DNA of 64,000 nucleotides from Schleiferiaceae bacterium. Lineage in GTDB: Bacteria; Bacteroidota; Bacteroidia; Flavobacteriales; Schleiferiaceae. The notes beneath the pieces were generated by a model. That model did no database searches, was not told where the DNA came from, and saw nothing but the letters and a program-made list of their open reading frames with translations. The DNA is taken from contig JAQWXR010000018.1 in the NCBI GenBank assembly GCA_029254375.1, positions 1 through 64,000 of the forward strand, given 5' to 3'. This document shows, piece by piece, positions 52,100 through 61,622 of the stretch. A program made the position numbers and the translations under genes. Position 1 is the stretch's first letter; the number at the start of each line of letters is the position of its first letter.

Positions 52100-52758
52100 A
52101 GAACCTACGCCTCATTCTCTCTATCGCTTTAATGGCTTTTATCGCACTGCCCCTGCCAGCCCAATCGGGGGATCCAGTTTCGCTCTTAAAAGAAGTAGAG
52201 AAAAAAACATTGTCCTACACGGACCAATCGATTCAATTCTCTCTGCTCATTGAAGCGCCTGGACGCGACGGCAAAAAAGTGCAAAGAAAAACTTCCGGTC
52301 AGGTTCTCGTCGTGGGTCAAAAAGCCCTACTCCAATTAAACGGCCAGCTCATTTTTCTTGAAGGAAGTAGAATCACCACCGTGAGTGAAGCCGATGAAGA
52401 AATTATTGTCCGAAAATTGGATGGAGACGAAACTCAATACACACCGGCGGCTTTGGTCAAAAAGTATGAGACGGGTTCCAACTTCCAATGGGCCGGCGAG
52501 GAAACCGTGGCTGGGGGAACAAAAATTGTGTACGTTCGAATGAAGCCAAAGAATAACGTGGATGTGCGTGATGTGATTTTCGGGATCAATATGCGGTCAA
52601 AGCGTATCCACTCCTACCAAGAGTTTGGGACGAATGATGTGAACACCACACTGAATATTTTACAATACGACGTTAATCAAGGCGTCACAGAACAGAAAGT
52701 CACTTTCACCAAGTCCAAGTACCCGGGCTATGATTACATGGCTCCCAAGGGAATGTAA
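52096..52758 (+). CDS. Outer membrane lipoprotein carrier protein LolA-like
   Basis: Periplasmic lipoprotein chaperone, 220 residues with signal peptide MKNLRLILSIALMAFIALPLPAQ. The half-barrel follows: LLKEVEKKTLSYTDQSIQFSLLIE, GQVLVVGQKALLQLNGQLIF and VRDVIFGINMRSKRIHSYQ. It would carry lipoproteins released by LolD-type transporters to the outer membrane. Its ATG overlaps the ftsK stop by 4 nt, the conserved ftsK-lolA order also seen in other Bacteroidota and Proteobacteria; the lptF/G permease follows 8 nt later. Confidence 0.9.
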   Translation: MKNLRLILSIALMAFIALPLPAQSGDPVSLLKEVEKKTLSYTDQSIQFSLLIEAPGRDGKKVQRKTSGQVLVVGQKALLQLNGQLIFLEGSRITTVSEADEEIIVRKLDGDETQYTPAALVKKYETGSNFQWAGEETVAGGTKIVYVRMKPKNNVDVRDVIFGINMRSKRIHSYQEFGTNDVNTTLNILQYDVNQGVTEQKVTFTKSKYPGYDYMAPKGM

Positions 52759-52766
52759 GCCCTCCT

Positions 52767-54188
52767 ATGCAGCGAATTGATTGGTACCTACTCCGGTCCT
52801 TTGCCGGAATATTCCTAAAAACCATAGGGATTTCCGTGTTCTTTCTGCTCATGCAGATGGTTTGGAAATACGTCGATGATTTGGCAGGTCGTGGCGTAGA
52901 CTGGTGGATTATCCTAGAACTTCTTTTTTATTGGTCGGCATCCGTTTTACCGATGGCTGCTCCAATCGCCGTACTCTTTGCGGGAATTATGGTCTTTGGG
53001 GACTTAGCCGAAAGTCACGAATTGGCGGCTGCCAAATCGTCTGGAGCTTCGTTTTACCGTTTGATACGCCCCGTACTTCTTGCTTTGGCCCTGATCGCAT
53101 CAGGGATGTTTTTCGTGGCAAATAACTTAATCCCCGTGGCCAACTTTAAAGGAGAGAACCTCCTGATGAATATCGCCAAACAGCGTCCAACATTTAACCT
53201 TCAACCCGGTATTTTCTACGGCGGGATCGATGGCTACAGTATTAAAATCGGAGCAAAGACGGATAATTCTGTGAGCGATATCCTAATTTATGACCACCGA
53301 GAACGTGGGGAAGGGAATCATACCGTGATTATGGCCCCTGAAGCAGTATTGCATTACACAGAGGGAAATCGCTGGATGGAAATGGAGCTGTTCAATGGCA
53401 CTTCGTATCAGGAGTACAAAGCGGAAAAGCGCGAAGAACGCGAGCGAAAGCCTTTTTTAGAGAGCAGCTTTGATCGTATGCTGATTCGTGTCAATATGGG
53501 CTCCTTTGAAATGGGAAATCTCTATTCTGTCAACCGCAGCGACGAATACAATATGCTAGGAGTAGGCCAGCTTGACGATGCCATAAATGCGCTTTACGAG
53601 CAATACCGCATGCGTCAGGATGAAGTGAATATGATTATGCGAAACAAATACTACGGTTGGCAGTCTAGCGATACCCTACAACTGGACTTAAGCGCCGTGG
53701 CTTCATTGAATATGAAGGACCGTCTTCGTGGACACTACTTATTTCGTGCCGTCAACAATGCGATTCATGCGGCACAATCCAATAGAGACTATATGGAGCA
53801 AATCCAGTCAGAATATGTTTGGAGGAATCAAGTCATTGCGAGGCATTATTTAGAGTTTCACAAGAAATTCAGCGTAGCCATCGCCTGTATTTTGCTCTTT
53901 TTTATAGGCGCCCCACTCGGCGCTATCATCCAAAAAGGTGGATTTGGCTTGCCCTTTGTCATTTCCGTCCTCCTCTTCCTGTTCCACTATATTTTGACGA
54001 TTATCTTTGAGAAAATGGGACGTGAATGGCTCATCTCTCCGATGTGGGCCATTTGGCTGCCCAACCTCATTCTACTACCCGTAGCCCTATGGATGACTAT
54101 ATGGGCGGCAAATGACGCAACCATGAACAGTTTTGCTCGTTTGCGAAAACGGCTTTTCTATTGGCCGTCCAAAAAAGACGTGGCATGA
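52767..54188 (+). CDS. LptF/LptG family permease (YjgP/YjgQ)
   Basis: Inner-membrane subunit of the LPS extraction ABC transporter, 473 residues. Helices include FAGIFLKTIGISVFFLLMQMVW, LPMAAPIAVLFAGIMVFGDLAE and, after a periplasmic beta domain (residues 130-330), FSVAIACILLFFIGAPLGAIIQKGG, LPFVISVLLFLFHYILTIIFEKMGR and two more. Family signatures are DLAESHELAAAKSSGASFYRL and FFIGAPLGAIIQKGGFG. Only one such gene is present; Bacteroidota often have a second elsewhere. It overlaps the next gene by 4 nt. Confidence 0.92.
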   Translation: MQRIDWYLLRSFAGIFLKTIGISVFFLLMQMVWKYVDDLAGRGVDWWIILELLFYWSASVLPMAAPIAVLFAGIMVFGDLAESHELAAAKSSGASFYRLIRPVLLALALIASGMFFVANNLIPVANFKGENLLMNIAKQRPTFNLQPGIFYGGIDGYSIKIGAKTDNSVSDILIYDHRERGEGNHTVIMAPEAVLHYTEGNRWMEMELFNGTSYQEYKAEKREERERKPFLESSFDRMLIRVNMGSFEMGNLYSVNRSDEYNMLGVGQLDDAINALYEQYRMRQDEVNMIMRNKYYGWQSSDTLQLDLSAVASLNMKDRLRGHYLFRAVNNAIHAAQSNRDYMEQIQSEYVWRNQVIARHYLEFHKKFSVAIACILLFFIGAPLGAIIQKGGFGLPFVISVLLFLFHYILTIIFEKMGREWLISPMWAIWLPNLILLPVALWMTIWAANDATMNSFARLRKRLFYWPSKKDVA

Positions 54189-55315
54189 AGATTCTCCACC
54201 TCTGCAACAAAGTCCCCTTTCCAGGCCGTGATGGTAGTAGTCTGGCGATGGAAGCCCTTATTCGACTGGAGGTCAAAGCGGGCCATTCAGTCCATGTACT
54301 TGCCTTGAATACGGACAAGCATTATGTTCACCATCCACAAGCGCATTTTGGAAGCACACTAGAATGTGTAAAGGTTCGGATCTCCCCTAGTTTACTTGGT
54401 TTCATGCGGCAGGTGAGTCATCCCGCCTCGTATTTTGCTTCTCGCTTTGATCATGCTAGCGTGCGGAATCGGATTCAAGTCTTGGCTCCTGAGGTGGACC
54501 TCGTTGTTGTTGACTCTCTGTTCATGGCGCTGTATTTAGAATGTTTAGGAGGCACACCTTGGGTTCTGAGGGCGCACAACGTCGAGCATCAAATATGGCA
54601 GCGCGCGCTGAGTCAAATCCCCTTCGGATTGAAAAAGATCTTTACCGCTTGGCAGACGATGCGTCTGAAGCGCTGGGAACTTGCCATTATTAAATCTGCG
54701 AGGATTTGGGCCATCTCCTTCGAAGACTCCTCCCTCCTTCTTCAGCTAGGTGCCGCAGAGAGCCAAACGATACCTTGCACTTTTGATGCCTTCGGGCCAT
54801 GGTCCGATAGCGGAGCCAAGGGCAGCGGTATATATCATTTAGGTGCACTAGATTGGTTACCCAACGTCCAAGGCCTTCAATGGTATGTAGAGGAGGTTCA
54901 CCCGATTTCGGCCCAAGAGATTATTGTCATATCTAAAAAGTGGCCTAGTCAATTGGTTCGCCCGGAAAAAATCAATCACTTGGCGCGTCTAGAAGATGGT
55001 TTTGACTTTGAATCTCATGGTATTTTTATCGCTCCAATTCTTTCGGGTAGCGGAATGCGTGTAAAACTTTTAGAAGCCATGGTTCGCGGAAAAGCCATTG
55101 TGACGACCTCGATTGGGGCAGCAGGACTTAAAGATGCTCCAGGCGTTCTCATTGCGGATCGCCCCGAGGAATTCGCTGAGGCTATTCGTCGGCTAGTAGA
55201 TAATACTGAATTCCGACAAAGCCAAGGGCGAGCGGCCCGGGCACATGCACTTGCTACCTTTGCCGACGAAGTGTTTGTAAACGACATGAGATCACTGGCA
55301 CCTAAAAGGACGTGA
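54185..55315 (+). CDS. Glycosyltransferase, GT4-like (GT-B fold)
   Basis: GT-B glycosyltransferase of 376 residues from ATG 54185 (MKILHLCNKVPFPGRDGSSLAMEALI). LRAHNVEHQIWQRALS lies at the domain interface and HGIFIAPILSGSGMRVKLLEAMVRGKAIVTTSIGAAGLKD is the nucleotide-sugar-binding C-terminal half with its conserved Glu. The donor and acceptor are unknown; neighbours (LptF/G, GT2) suggest envelope glycan or LPS synthesis. The longer track ORF start at 54161 lies inside the upstream gene. Confidence 0.85.
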   Translation: MKILHLCNKVPFPGRDGSSLAMEALIRLEVKAGHSVHVLALNTDKHYVHHPQAHFGSTLECVKVRISPSLLGFMRQVSHPASYFASRFDHASVRNRIQVLAPEVDLVVVDSLFMALYLECLGGTPWVLRAHNVEHQIWQRALSQIPFGLKKIFTAWQTMRLKRWELAIIKSARIWAISFEDSSLLLQLGAAESQTIPCTFDAFGPWSDSGAKGSGIYHLGALDWLPNVQGLQWYVEEVHPISAQEIIVISKKWPSQLVRPEKINHLARLEDGFDFESHGIFIAPILSGSGMRVKLLEAMVRGKAIVTTSIGAAGLKDAPGVLIADRPEEFAEAIRRLVDNTEFRQSQGRAARAHALATFADEVFVNDMRSLAPKRT

Positions 55316-56580
55316 TGATCGAATTCCCCACTATCACAAATTTGCTCGTGTCGACCGCCTTTATTTGGGTCGCCTTGGCAACTGCTTTGAAAGCCGGTGC
55401 TATCCCCTATGTTCTTTTTCCCGGCTTCGTTCGCCTGATTCAGCGGTTCAAACGTCCTGCAGCTACACCGAAGGCCTTTGATGTCTCTGACGAGACACTT
55501 TGGCCACAGGTGGATTTAGTATTTGCGGCCTACAATGAAGAGACCGTTTTGCGCGAAAAGCTAAGCAGCCTCCAAAATTTGGACTACCCGAAAGGCAAGC
55601 TAAACGTATGGGTTGGTTCGGATTTAAGTACCGATGCCACGGAAGAAATATTAGCGGAAATGGCTGAATCTATGCCTGAGCTTTGCTGGGAACGGATGCC
55701 TCAACGTTCCGGAAAATCCAAAATCATTAACCATCTCGTAGCTCAAGGGGATGCGGAAGTGATCGTAGGCACGGATGCTAATATTTTTTTCCATCCTATG
55801 GCCCTTAAGCATTTGCTGGCGCCGCTTGTCCTCGATTCAAGGACCAGTCTCGTAGGCGGCGAACTGACCTACCGAGGAATGGGTCAAGGAGATAGCCTGA
55901 AAAGTATTGCCTCCCAAGAACGCTCCTATATTGGTTGGGAAAACCGAACCAAAGTATGTGAAGGGGAGCTTTGGGGCATGACCATGGGAGTGGAGGGTGG
56001 TTGCTATGCGATTCGACGCAGTTCGTTTGTGCCGATTCCTCCTGGCACCTTCATGGAGGATTTTTTCTTGACCATTCGGGTTCTAGCTTCTGGTCAGAAA
56101 GTGCAACATGCCGCCTTGGCCACATGCACGGAAGATGTCAGCAATGATGCCCACATGGAATATCGTCGCAAAGTCCGGATTAGCCATGGAAACTGGCAGA
56201 ATATTTTTCGATTCCATATACAACTGACGGCCCGCTCTGTGGGACTGCTGTTCGTTTTCACCTGTCATAAGCTCTTACGTTGGATTTTCCCTGTGCTTGT
56301 CCTTGGTTTTTTGATCTACCAGGTGAGTGTAAGTATCCTTATTCTAATTGCAGCTGGGGAGCATCTAATTTTGGCCTTGAATTTGGGTACTTTTGGCGTC
56401 GGACTACTCCTACTGCTCTATCCTCGGACTTTTTTACCTAAACGCTTAGCGAAACTGCTAAAACCTCTCTCCTATTTTCTTTGGATGAACATTGCTTTGA
56501 TCCATGGTTTAATTCAATTCATACGCACCCCTTCTAACGCTTCAGGCGTTTGGCAACCTACAAAGCGCAATAATCAATGA
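55315..56580 (+). CDS. Family 2 glycosyltransferase, membrane bound
   Basis: GT-A fold processive-type glycosyltransferase, 421 residues. An N-terminal helix (ITNLLVSTAFIWVALATALKAGAI), then the catalytic domain: DLVFAAYNEETVLREKLSSLQNLDYP, WVGSDLSTDATEEIL, VIVGTDANIFFHP (DxD-like), TMGVEGGCYAIRRSSFVPIPPGTFMEDFFLTIRV (ED acid), then three C-terminal helices. It resembles enzymes that transfer sugars to lipid or polysaccharide. The start is ATG 55315, which overlaps the previous stop as TGATG; GTG 55312 is an alternative. It overlaps ribB by 4 nt. Confidence 0.87.
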   Translation: MIEFPTITNLLVSTAFIWVALATALKAGAIPYVLFPGFVRLIQRFKRPAATPKAFDVSDETLWPQVDLVFAAYNEETVLREKLSSLQNLDYPKGKLNVWVGSDLSTDATEEILAEMAESMPELCWERMPQRSGKSKIINHLVAQGDAEVIVGTDANIFFHPMALKHLLAPLVLDSRTSLVGGELTYRGMGQGDSLKSIASQERSYIGWENRTKVCEGELWGMTMGVEGGCYAIRRSSFVPIPPGTFMEDFFLTIRVLASGQKVQHAALATCTEDVSNDAHMEYRRKVRISHGNWQNIFRFHIQLTARSVGLLFVFTCHKLLRWIFPVLVLGFLIYQVSVSILILIAAGEHLILALNLGTFGVGLLLLLYPRTFLPKRLAKLLKPLSYFLWMNIALIHGLIQFIRTPSNASGVWQPTKRNNQ

Positions 56581-57698
56581 GTACTAGCCCATTCAGTTCA
56601 ATCGAAGCCGCTTTAGTGGACCTCGCTCAAGGGAAAATGGTCATCGTAGTGGACGATGAAGATCGCGAAAATGAAGGTGATCTTTTGGCCGTGGCCGAAG
56701 GAATATCTGCGGAAACCATCAATTTTATGGCTACGCATGGCCGCGGGCTTATCTGCGCTCCCCTGCCCGATGACCGCTGTGATGCTTTAGGCTTGGCACC
56801 CATGGTCCAACAGAATACGGATCCACATGAGACGGCCTTTACAGTCTCTGTGGACTTGCGTGGGCATGGCGTGACGACGGGTATTTCAGCCTTGGATCGG
56901 GCCAAAACAGTTCAGGCATTAGTCCGTCAGGATAGCTTACCGGAAGATTTTCAACGTCCCGGCCATATATTTCCTCTTCGAGCCCGTCCTGGAGGCGTCT
57001 TACGCCGCGCTGGACATACGGAAGCGGCCATTGACTTGGCCCGTTTAGCAGGAAAACAGCCTGCCGGAGTGATTGTAGAAATCATGAATGAAGACGGCAG
57101 CATGGCGCGCTTACCTGAACTCATCCAGATGTCCAAAAAATGGGATTTGAAGCTGATCAGTATTGAACAATTGATTGCCTACCGATTGGACCGAGAATCC
57201 TTGATTCGTGTCCACCGCAACTTCCAGCTTCCGACGGCCTATGGCCTTTTTGAGGTCTGTATTTATGAACAAACAACATCTAATCAGGTCCATTTTTCGA
57301 TGACCTACGGCTCCTGGGATGAGGATGAAACCGTACTCGTTCGAATGCAGAGTGGGGACCCTCGGCGTAGTATGCTCGATGATGTGCTACACCCTGCCGG
57401 AAGGGCATCCAAAATTGGTCCTTCCCTCGAGGCCATTGCCAATAAAGGTGCCGGAGTATTCGTTGGAATGAATCAGCAGCAAGATGCTCAAAGTCTTTTG
57501 GATTACCTCGATGAGATGGGAAGCGAATCAACTCAAGGAAGGTCTTTTGATGGGGATCCATTGGATTATGGCGTGGGAGCCCAAATCCTGCGACAACTAG
57601 GTGTTCGCAATGTGGCCTTATTAACCAATCACCCGATGAAACGGGTAGGAATCGAAGGCTACGGATTGCACATTGTGGCTAATGAGATGCTGAAATAG
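56577..57698 (+). CDS. ribB: DHBP synthase RibB with degenerate RibA-like half
   Basis: A 373-residue bifunctional-length protein. Residues 1-205 are a normal 3,4-dihydroxy-2-butanone-4-phosphate synthase ([57 protein letters not shown]). The second half aligns in position with GTP cyclohydrolase II, but the zinc motif (GSLRCDCGxQL) and the RQEGRGIGL catalytic stretch are missing: the matching region reads [23 protein letters not shown] and [17 protein letters not shown]. So RibB should be active and the RibA half is probably not. A separate ribA would be needed elsewhere. Confidence 0.88.
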   Translation: MSTSPFSSIEAALVDLAQGKMVIVVDDEDRENEGDLLAVAEGISAETINFMATHGRGLICAPLPDDRCDALGLAPMVQQNTDPHETAFTVSVDLRGHGVTTGISALDRAKTVQALVRQDSLPEDFQRPGHIFPLRARPGGVLRRAGHTEAAIDLARLAGKQPAGVIVEIMNEDGSMARLPELIQMSKKWDLKLISIEQLIAYRLDRESLIRVHRNFQLPTAYGLFEVCIYEQTTSNQVHFSMTYGSWDEDETVLVRMQSGDPRRSMLDDVLHPAGRASKIGPSLEAIANKGAGVFVGMNQQQDAQSLLDYLDEMGSESTQGRSFDGDPLDYGVGAQILRQLGVRNVALLTNHPMKRVGIEGYGLHIVANEMLK

Positions 57699-57701
57699 GA
57701 C

Positions 57702-60700
57702 TTAGTCCTTCCTCGCAGCAAACCATTTCTTCCATAAGGCTGCCCAAGAGCTTCCCATAAATTGCGCCTGAATCCCAAGACCCTGCTTTTGGGCCACTGG
57801 TTGCCCTGTGAATGCCATATCTGAATTTCGAACAGAATAGGCTGAGGCCATCCAACGACCGTCTGCCGTGAGCTGATAACTAAGGGTGAGGTCCCCAAGG
57901 CCCATATTCGCTTGCTGACTGCCCATTGGTATCCCCCATTCAGTCATGACTTTGAGTCGATTATCTAAAAAGGATCGGCCAATACTTGCGTCCATTTGGC
58001 GCTGCAACGCCTTGGAATCACTTGCATAGGCTAATTGCACGTCCCAATTTTCTCCAAGCCCCTGCGCCATGAAATTGGAAAATTGCTGAGCTAGAACCTG
58101 CGTAGTATTCGTCTCCAAAGCGGAAACACCTGTCGCAGACCAGCCTTGGCCTTGATCCCAAAAACTATGTAAAGTGAGCATACTCAATACTTGCGTTGTT
58201 TTTTCATCCGGAGTTACCAATCGACTTTGTAAGGCGGCTTGGGTGGCCGAATTTGCAGTTGGGAGTTGGATGTCAAAGCCTAAGTCAGGCTGCATTAAAT
58301 CTCCTGTAACCTCTAGCATAACGTCTACCGCTAGGCGCTCCTGGTTTACTAATCCCAAATACGTACTTGGATTCGTTCGAGTTTTATAGATGGCGGTGAG
58401 ATTCACATCCGCATGGTATGGGTCTCCTGACCAGGATAAAGTCGCCCCTGGCTCCACACTGAATGGCTTATTTACCAAGTTTTGCAAAGTGAATAAATAC
58501 GTGCCCTCTTGAAGCGTGAGTAGGCCATTCATTTGAAGATCGCCGCCATGGGGGAAGTCTATGCGAAGGTCACCGCTTCCCTTTCCTTCAATAACGTCCC
58601 CAACGGTTTCATCTAGGATAATCCGGGCTGTTATATCTGGATTCACGTGGACGGATAATCCAAAATCAAATTGAAATTCAGCCTTTGGAAAAGCTTCTTT
58701 TGAATTGTTTCGGCGTATTAGTGGACCTTTTTGTCTTGATTTAAACGTGATAAAACTGGCATCCTCGAGGGTCACCGGAGCATCCATCGGTAGGGCAAAA
58801 ACCGAAGAGTCTAAGGGCGTCGCATCTACTTCTAGACGTAAACCACTAAAACCACCGCTTAGATTCGCAAATCCCTTGGCAAGAACCTCTCCGTAAAAAT
58901 CCTCACCCTTGGCTAAATCCAAGGCTAAGAATCGATCTCCTTCCATGCGTAAGCTAATGGATTTGCCTGGCGCTGCGTAATAGTCATAAACCCCATTGAG
59001 TTGGATTTGCCCTTTGTTTCGATGGTCCTTTAGTATTCCGGTTAACTGAATATCCCTTTGTCGGAACTTCAGACGAGGGCTACCGTAATAGCTGACGCCC
59101 GTGCTTGGCAAAAGAAAACTCGCTTCATGGAGCTCACCGCGGCCAAGTAGATTCCAGCCTTTCTTTTCTTCCCGCAAAATCACTTCAGCCATGATTTGAC
59201 CACCCCATTGCTCTAGACTGCCTTCTGTAAAAGGTTCCAGGTAGTTCAGCGGTAGGCGGTCTACCGTCAACTCTATATCCCAGCGCGTCTTTCGATCCCC
59301 GGTGGCCAGTAGCCATAAACTATCTCCCCAGCCCGCTTGGGCTCGCATATTCACGTCCCCAGTTTGGATATCAACATCCCACTGACTTTCCACGGAACCA
59401 AGCGATTGACCTTCGAGTGTCAATTCTGGAATCCAGAGGTCCGCGCTCGTATTCCACGAGCCAATTGCGCCTGCTAAAATGAATTGGCCCCATAAATTAC
59501 CTTCGACGGGAAGGGATTCTGTGAACACAGCGGTCCAATCCTTCAACGGAAAGTCAGAGCATTGGATGCGCATGACTTCGAAGGGGTCCGCACTTAATGC
59601 CCCCGACATGGCTATACTGCCAACCGGACTCTGCCATTGAATTCCCTGACCTAGGCTAAGCTTTCCCTTTCTCCAATCATATCGAATATCCATACCGCCT
59701 TGGATCGCGCTGTGATGACCTAGCAGGCTCACAGAGCTCGGGAGCAAATGAGCGCTCCATACCGCTGGCTTTCGGTCCAATTGCCAACCTACATGACCGG
59801 CGATATTCATGGACTTCCAATCCCAATTGATATGGCACAAATCTTCTTGGTCTTTGCGGCTTAGGACGGCTAAGTCTAGCATTCCTTGCGGAAGCAAAAG
59901 ATGGAATTGGCTTTCGACAGGGCGGAGATTTTTCATTGGGGCGGCAGACGAGATCGACCACGGACTGGCGTTCCAATCCCCTGATGCTTCGATCCGCTGA
60001 TAGCCATTTTTCATCTCATACCTGGCTTTCCATTTAGGCCCATCTGCCCAAAAGGTTTGAATGCCCTGCTCCTTAGACCATTTCCATTCACCGTCTAACC
60101 ATTGGGAAAGTGAATACTCTATGTTTAAATTTTCGGGGAGTCTCCATTCAAGCGGGCTCATTAATGCCGTAAAGCCCGCCCTATATGAACCCAGTCGAGC
60201 TTCCATTTCATGTTTTCCTGAGGTCCCTCGATTCCAATCCAAATAGCAGGCTAAGTAGCCGGAATTTTTTGTCGTTTCAATATGCGCAGACCCGCCATTA
60301 GCCCAGGAGAAATTACCTTTTAGTTCTCCACGAGCAGGAAGTCCAAGTGAATCCAAATAATGCATGTTTTCATCCCATGCCCATTGAAAATTCAAATATT
60401 CTGCTCCAAAGTTGTAATGAAATTTCGCCTGACCTATGTAAGGCTCTTTAGCCGCAAGGTTGACCATTATTTCTTGATGACTGCCTTTGGCTTCAATCTT
60501 CCAATCAAGCACCTGTAAATTGTCCTTGGCGATTTGATTCCCTTGGGCCGTATAAGACCAATCCCATGATCCTTGTGAACTTCGATGACCCTTAGCATGA
60601 CTTGTCCCATTGACTTCCCATCCTTCCCAATCCAGTTGAAGGATCTCCGCACGCCATTGGTTCCAATCCAAATCAAACTCAAAATCATTCAAGGTCCCAA

Positions 60701-61592
60701 AAGCCGCAAGTTTCGCCAATAACAGGTTTCCTTCTTGTTCTTGCAAAGTGAAATCCCAACGACCGTCATGGTATCCCCCTTCAGCATTCCATAAACGCTC
60801 TCGCCAAAAGGCCTGCGTTCCCAGAGCTTGCCAATTTTGGTAGCTAGAATCTCCAAGCAGGATTCCTGAGGCCGTGGCCTCCCAAGGAATTCCCAGCCAG
60901 TCCCATTGAATCAGCGTTTGAATCGAATCAAGCAGCACATGCACGTCTAGACTAAATTCTGCACTCTGCATACTGAGTTCCCAATTCTGCCCTTCCTTCC
61001 CTCCATGCATATATATTTCTGACCAATTCGCTAATCCTGGGGCAAGGGAGGCATTAAAAGTCGGAGCTCCATCCGTATTCCAAACAAAATTGGACAGATG
61101 AGGGTGAAATGTCCATTCCGAATCTGTAGGATTTGGTTTCCATAGGATGCGACCTCCAATCTCTTCAATACTAAATGCGAATGCGGAACCAGAATCGGCA
61201 CTATCTATCCAAGGATCCATCCAATGAAGCCATGAGGCGTTTGGCTGTCCCACCACCCAGAGGGAATCCCAATGTAGCTGCTCTACTCCAATGACGGGAT
61301 TAGAATATCCAATTCCATTCAATGTCAGACCATAAATCGCAACATAGTTCTCTTGGTCGCCTAGTTTGACCTCGGCAAGTCGAATACCTCTCCATGGTTG
61401 CCATTCAATACCTTCCCAATGAATCTCCACAGAATCGACCAATGGATGCTGAGTCGCAAATTCTTTAGCCCAGGTATCTATTTTTTTATTGACAAATTCG
61501 GGATGGAAGAATAACCAGCACAAGGCAATCAACCCCAACAAAGCGAGCCCGCTAAGGAAGATTAATAGGCTTCTTACGATTCTTCGGCGCAT
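57702..61592 (-). CDS. Translocation/assembly module TamB-like protein
   Basis: A very large (1296-residue) AsmA/TamB-type protein. MRRRIVRSLLIFLSGLALLGLIALCWLFF is a signal anchor. The rest is a long beta-helix groove and the TamB C-terminal DUF490 domain: FDFGLSVHVNPDITARIILDETVGDVIEGKGSGDLRIDFPHGGDLQMNGLLTLQEGTYLFTLQN is diagnostic. Such proteins bridge the periplasm and carry phospholipids or help insert outer membrane proteins. An upstream GTG at 61598 is possible but ATG 61592 is preferred. It ends 3 nt from the convergent ribB stop. Confidence 0.9.
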   Translation of the reverse strand: MRRRIVRSLLIFLSGLALLGLIALCWLFFHPEFVNKKIDTWAKEFATQHPLVDSVEIHWEGIEWQPWRGIRLAEVKLGDQENYVAIYGLTLNGIGYSNPVIGVEQLHWDSLWVVGQPNASWLHWMDPWIDSADSGSAFAFSIEEIGGRILWKPNPTDSEWTFHPHLSNFVWNTDGAPTFNASLAPGLANWSEIYMHGGKEGQNWELSMQSAEFSLDVHVLLDSIQTLIQWDWLGIPWEATASGILLGDSSYQNWQALGTQAFWRERLWNAEGGYHDGRWDFTLQEQEGNLLLAKLAAFGTLNDFEFDLDWNQWRAEILQLDWEGWEVNGTSHAKGHRSSQGSWDWSYTAQGNQIAKDNLQVLDWKIEAKGSHQEIMVNLAAKEPYIGQAKFHYNFGAEYLNFQWAWDENMHYLDSLGLPARGELKGNFSWANGGSAHIETTKNSGYLACYLDWNRGTSGKHEMEARLGSYRAGFTALMSPLEWRLPENLNIEYSLSQWLDGEWKWSKEQGIQTFWADGPKWKARYEMKNGYQRIEASGDWNASPWSISSAAPMKNLRPVESQFHLLLPQGMLDLAVLSRKDQEDLCHINWDWKSMNIAGHVGWQLDRKPAVWSAHLLPSSVSLLGHHSAIQGGMDIRYDWRKGKLSLGQGIQWQSPVGSIAMSGALSADPFEVMRIQCSDFPLKDWTAVFTESLPVEGNLWGQFILAGAIGSWNTSADLWIPELTLEGQSLGSVESQWDVDIQTGDVNMRAQAGWGDSLWLLATGDRKTRWDIELTVDRLPLNYLEPFTEGSLEQWGGQIMAEVILREEKKGWNLLGRGELHEASFLLPSTGVSYYGSPRLKFRQRDIQLTGILKDHRNKGQIQLNGVYDYYAAPGKSISLRMEGDRFLALDLAKGEDFYGEVLAKGFANLSGGFSGLRLEVDATPLDSSVFALPMDAPVTLEDASFITFKSRQKGPLIRRNNSKEAFPKAEFQFDFGLSVHVNPDITARIILDETVGDVIEGKGSGDLRIDFPHGGDLQMNGLLTLQEGTYLFTLQNLVNKPFSVEPGATLSWSGDPYHADVNLTAIYKTRTNPSTYLGLVNQERLAVDVMLEVTGDLMQPDLGFDIQLPTANSATQAALQSRLVTPDEKTTQVLSMLTLHSFWDQGQGWSATGVSALETNTTQVLAQQFSNFMAQGLGENWDVQLAYASDSKALQRQMDASIGRSFLDNRLKVMTEWGIPMGSQQANMGLGDLTLSYQLTADGRWMASAYSVRNSDMAFTGQPVAQKQGLGIQAQFMGSSWAALWKKWFAARKD

Positions 61593-61610
61593 GGACACGA
61601 AGGTATGAGG

Positions 61611-61618
61611 TACTTTTG
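61611..61618 (+). promoter_or_regulatory. -7 box TACTTTTG of tsaD
   Basis: Exact TAnnTTTG 4 nt before the tsaD ATG at 61623; it excludes the track start at 61605, which lies before the box. Confidence 0.6.
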
Positions 61619-61622
61619 CAGC

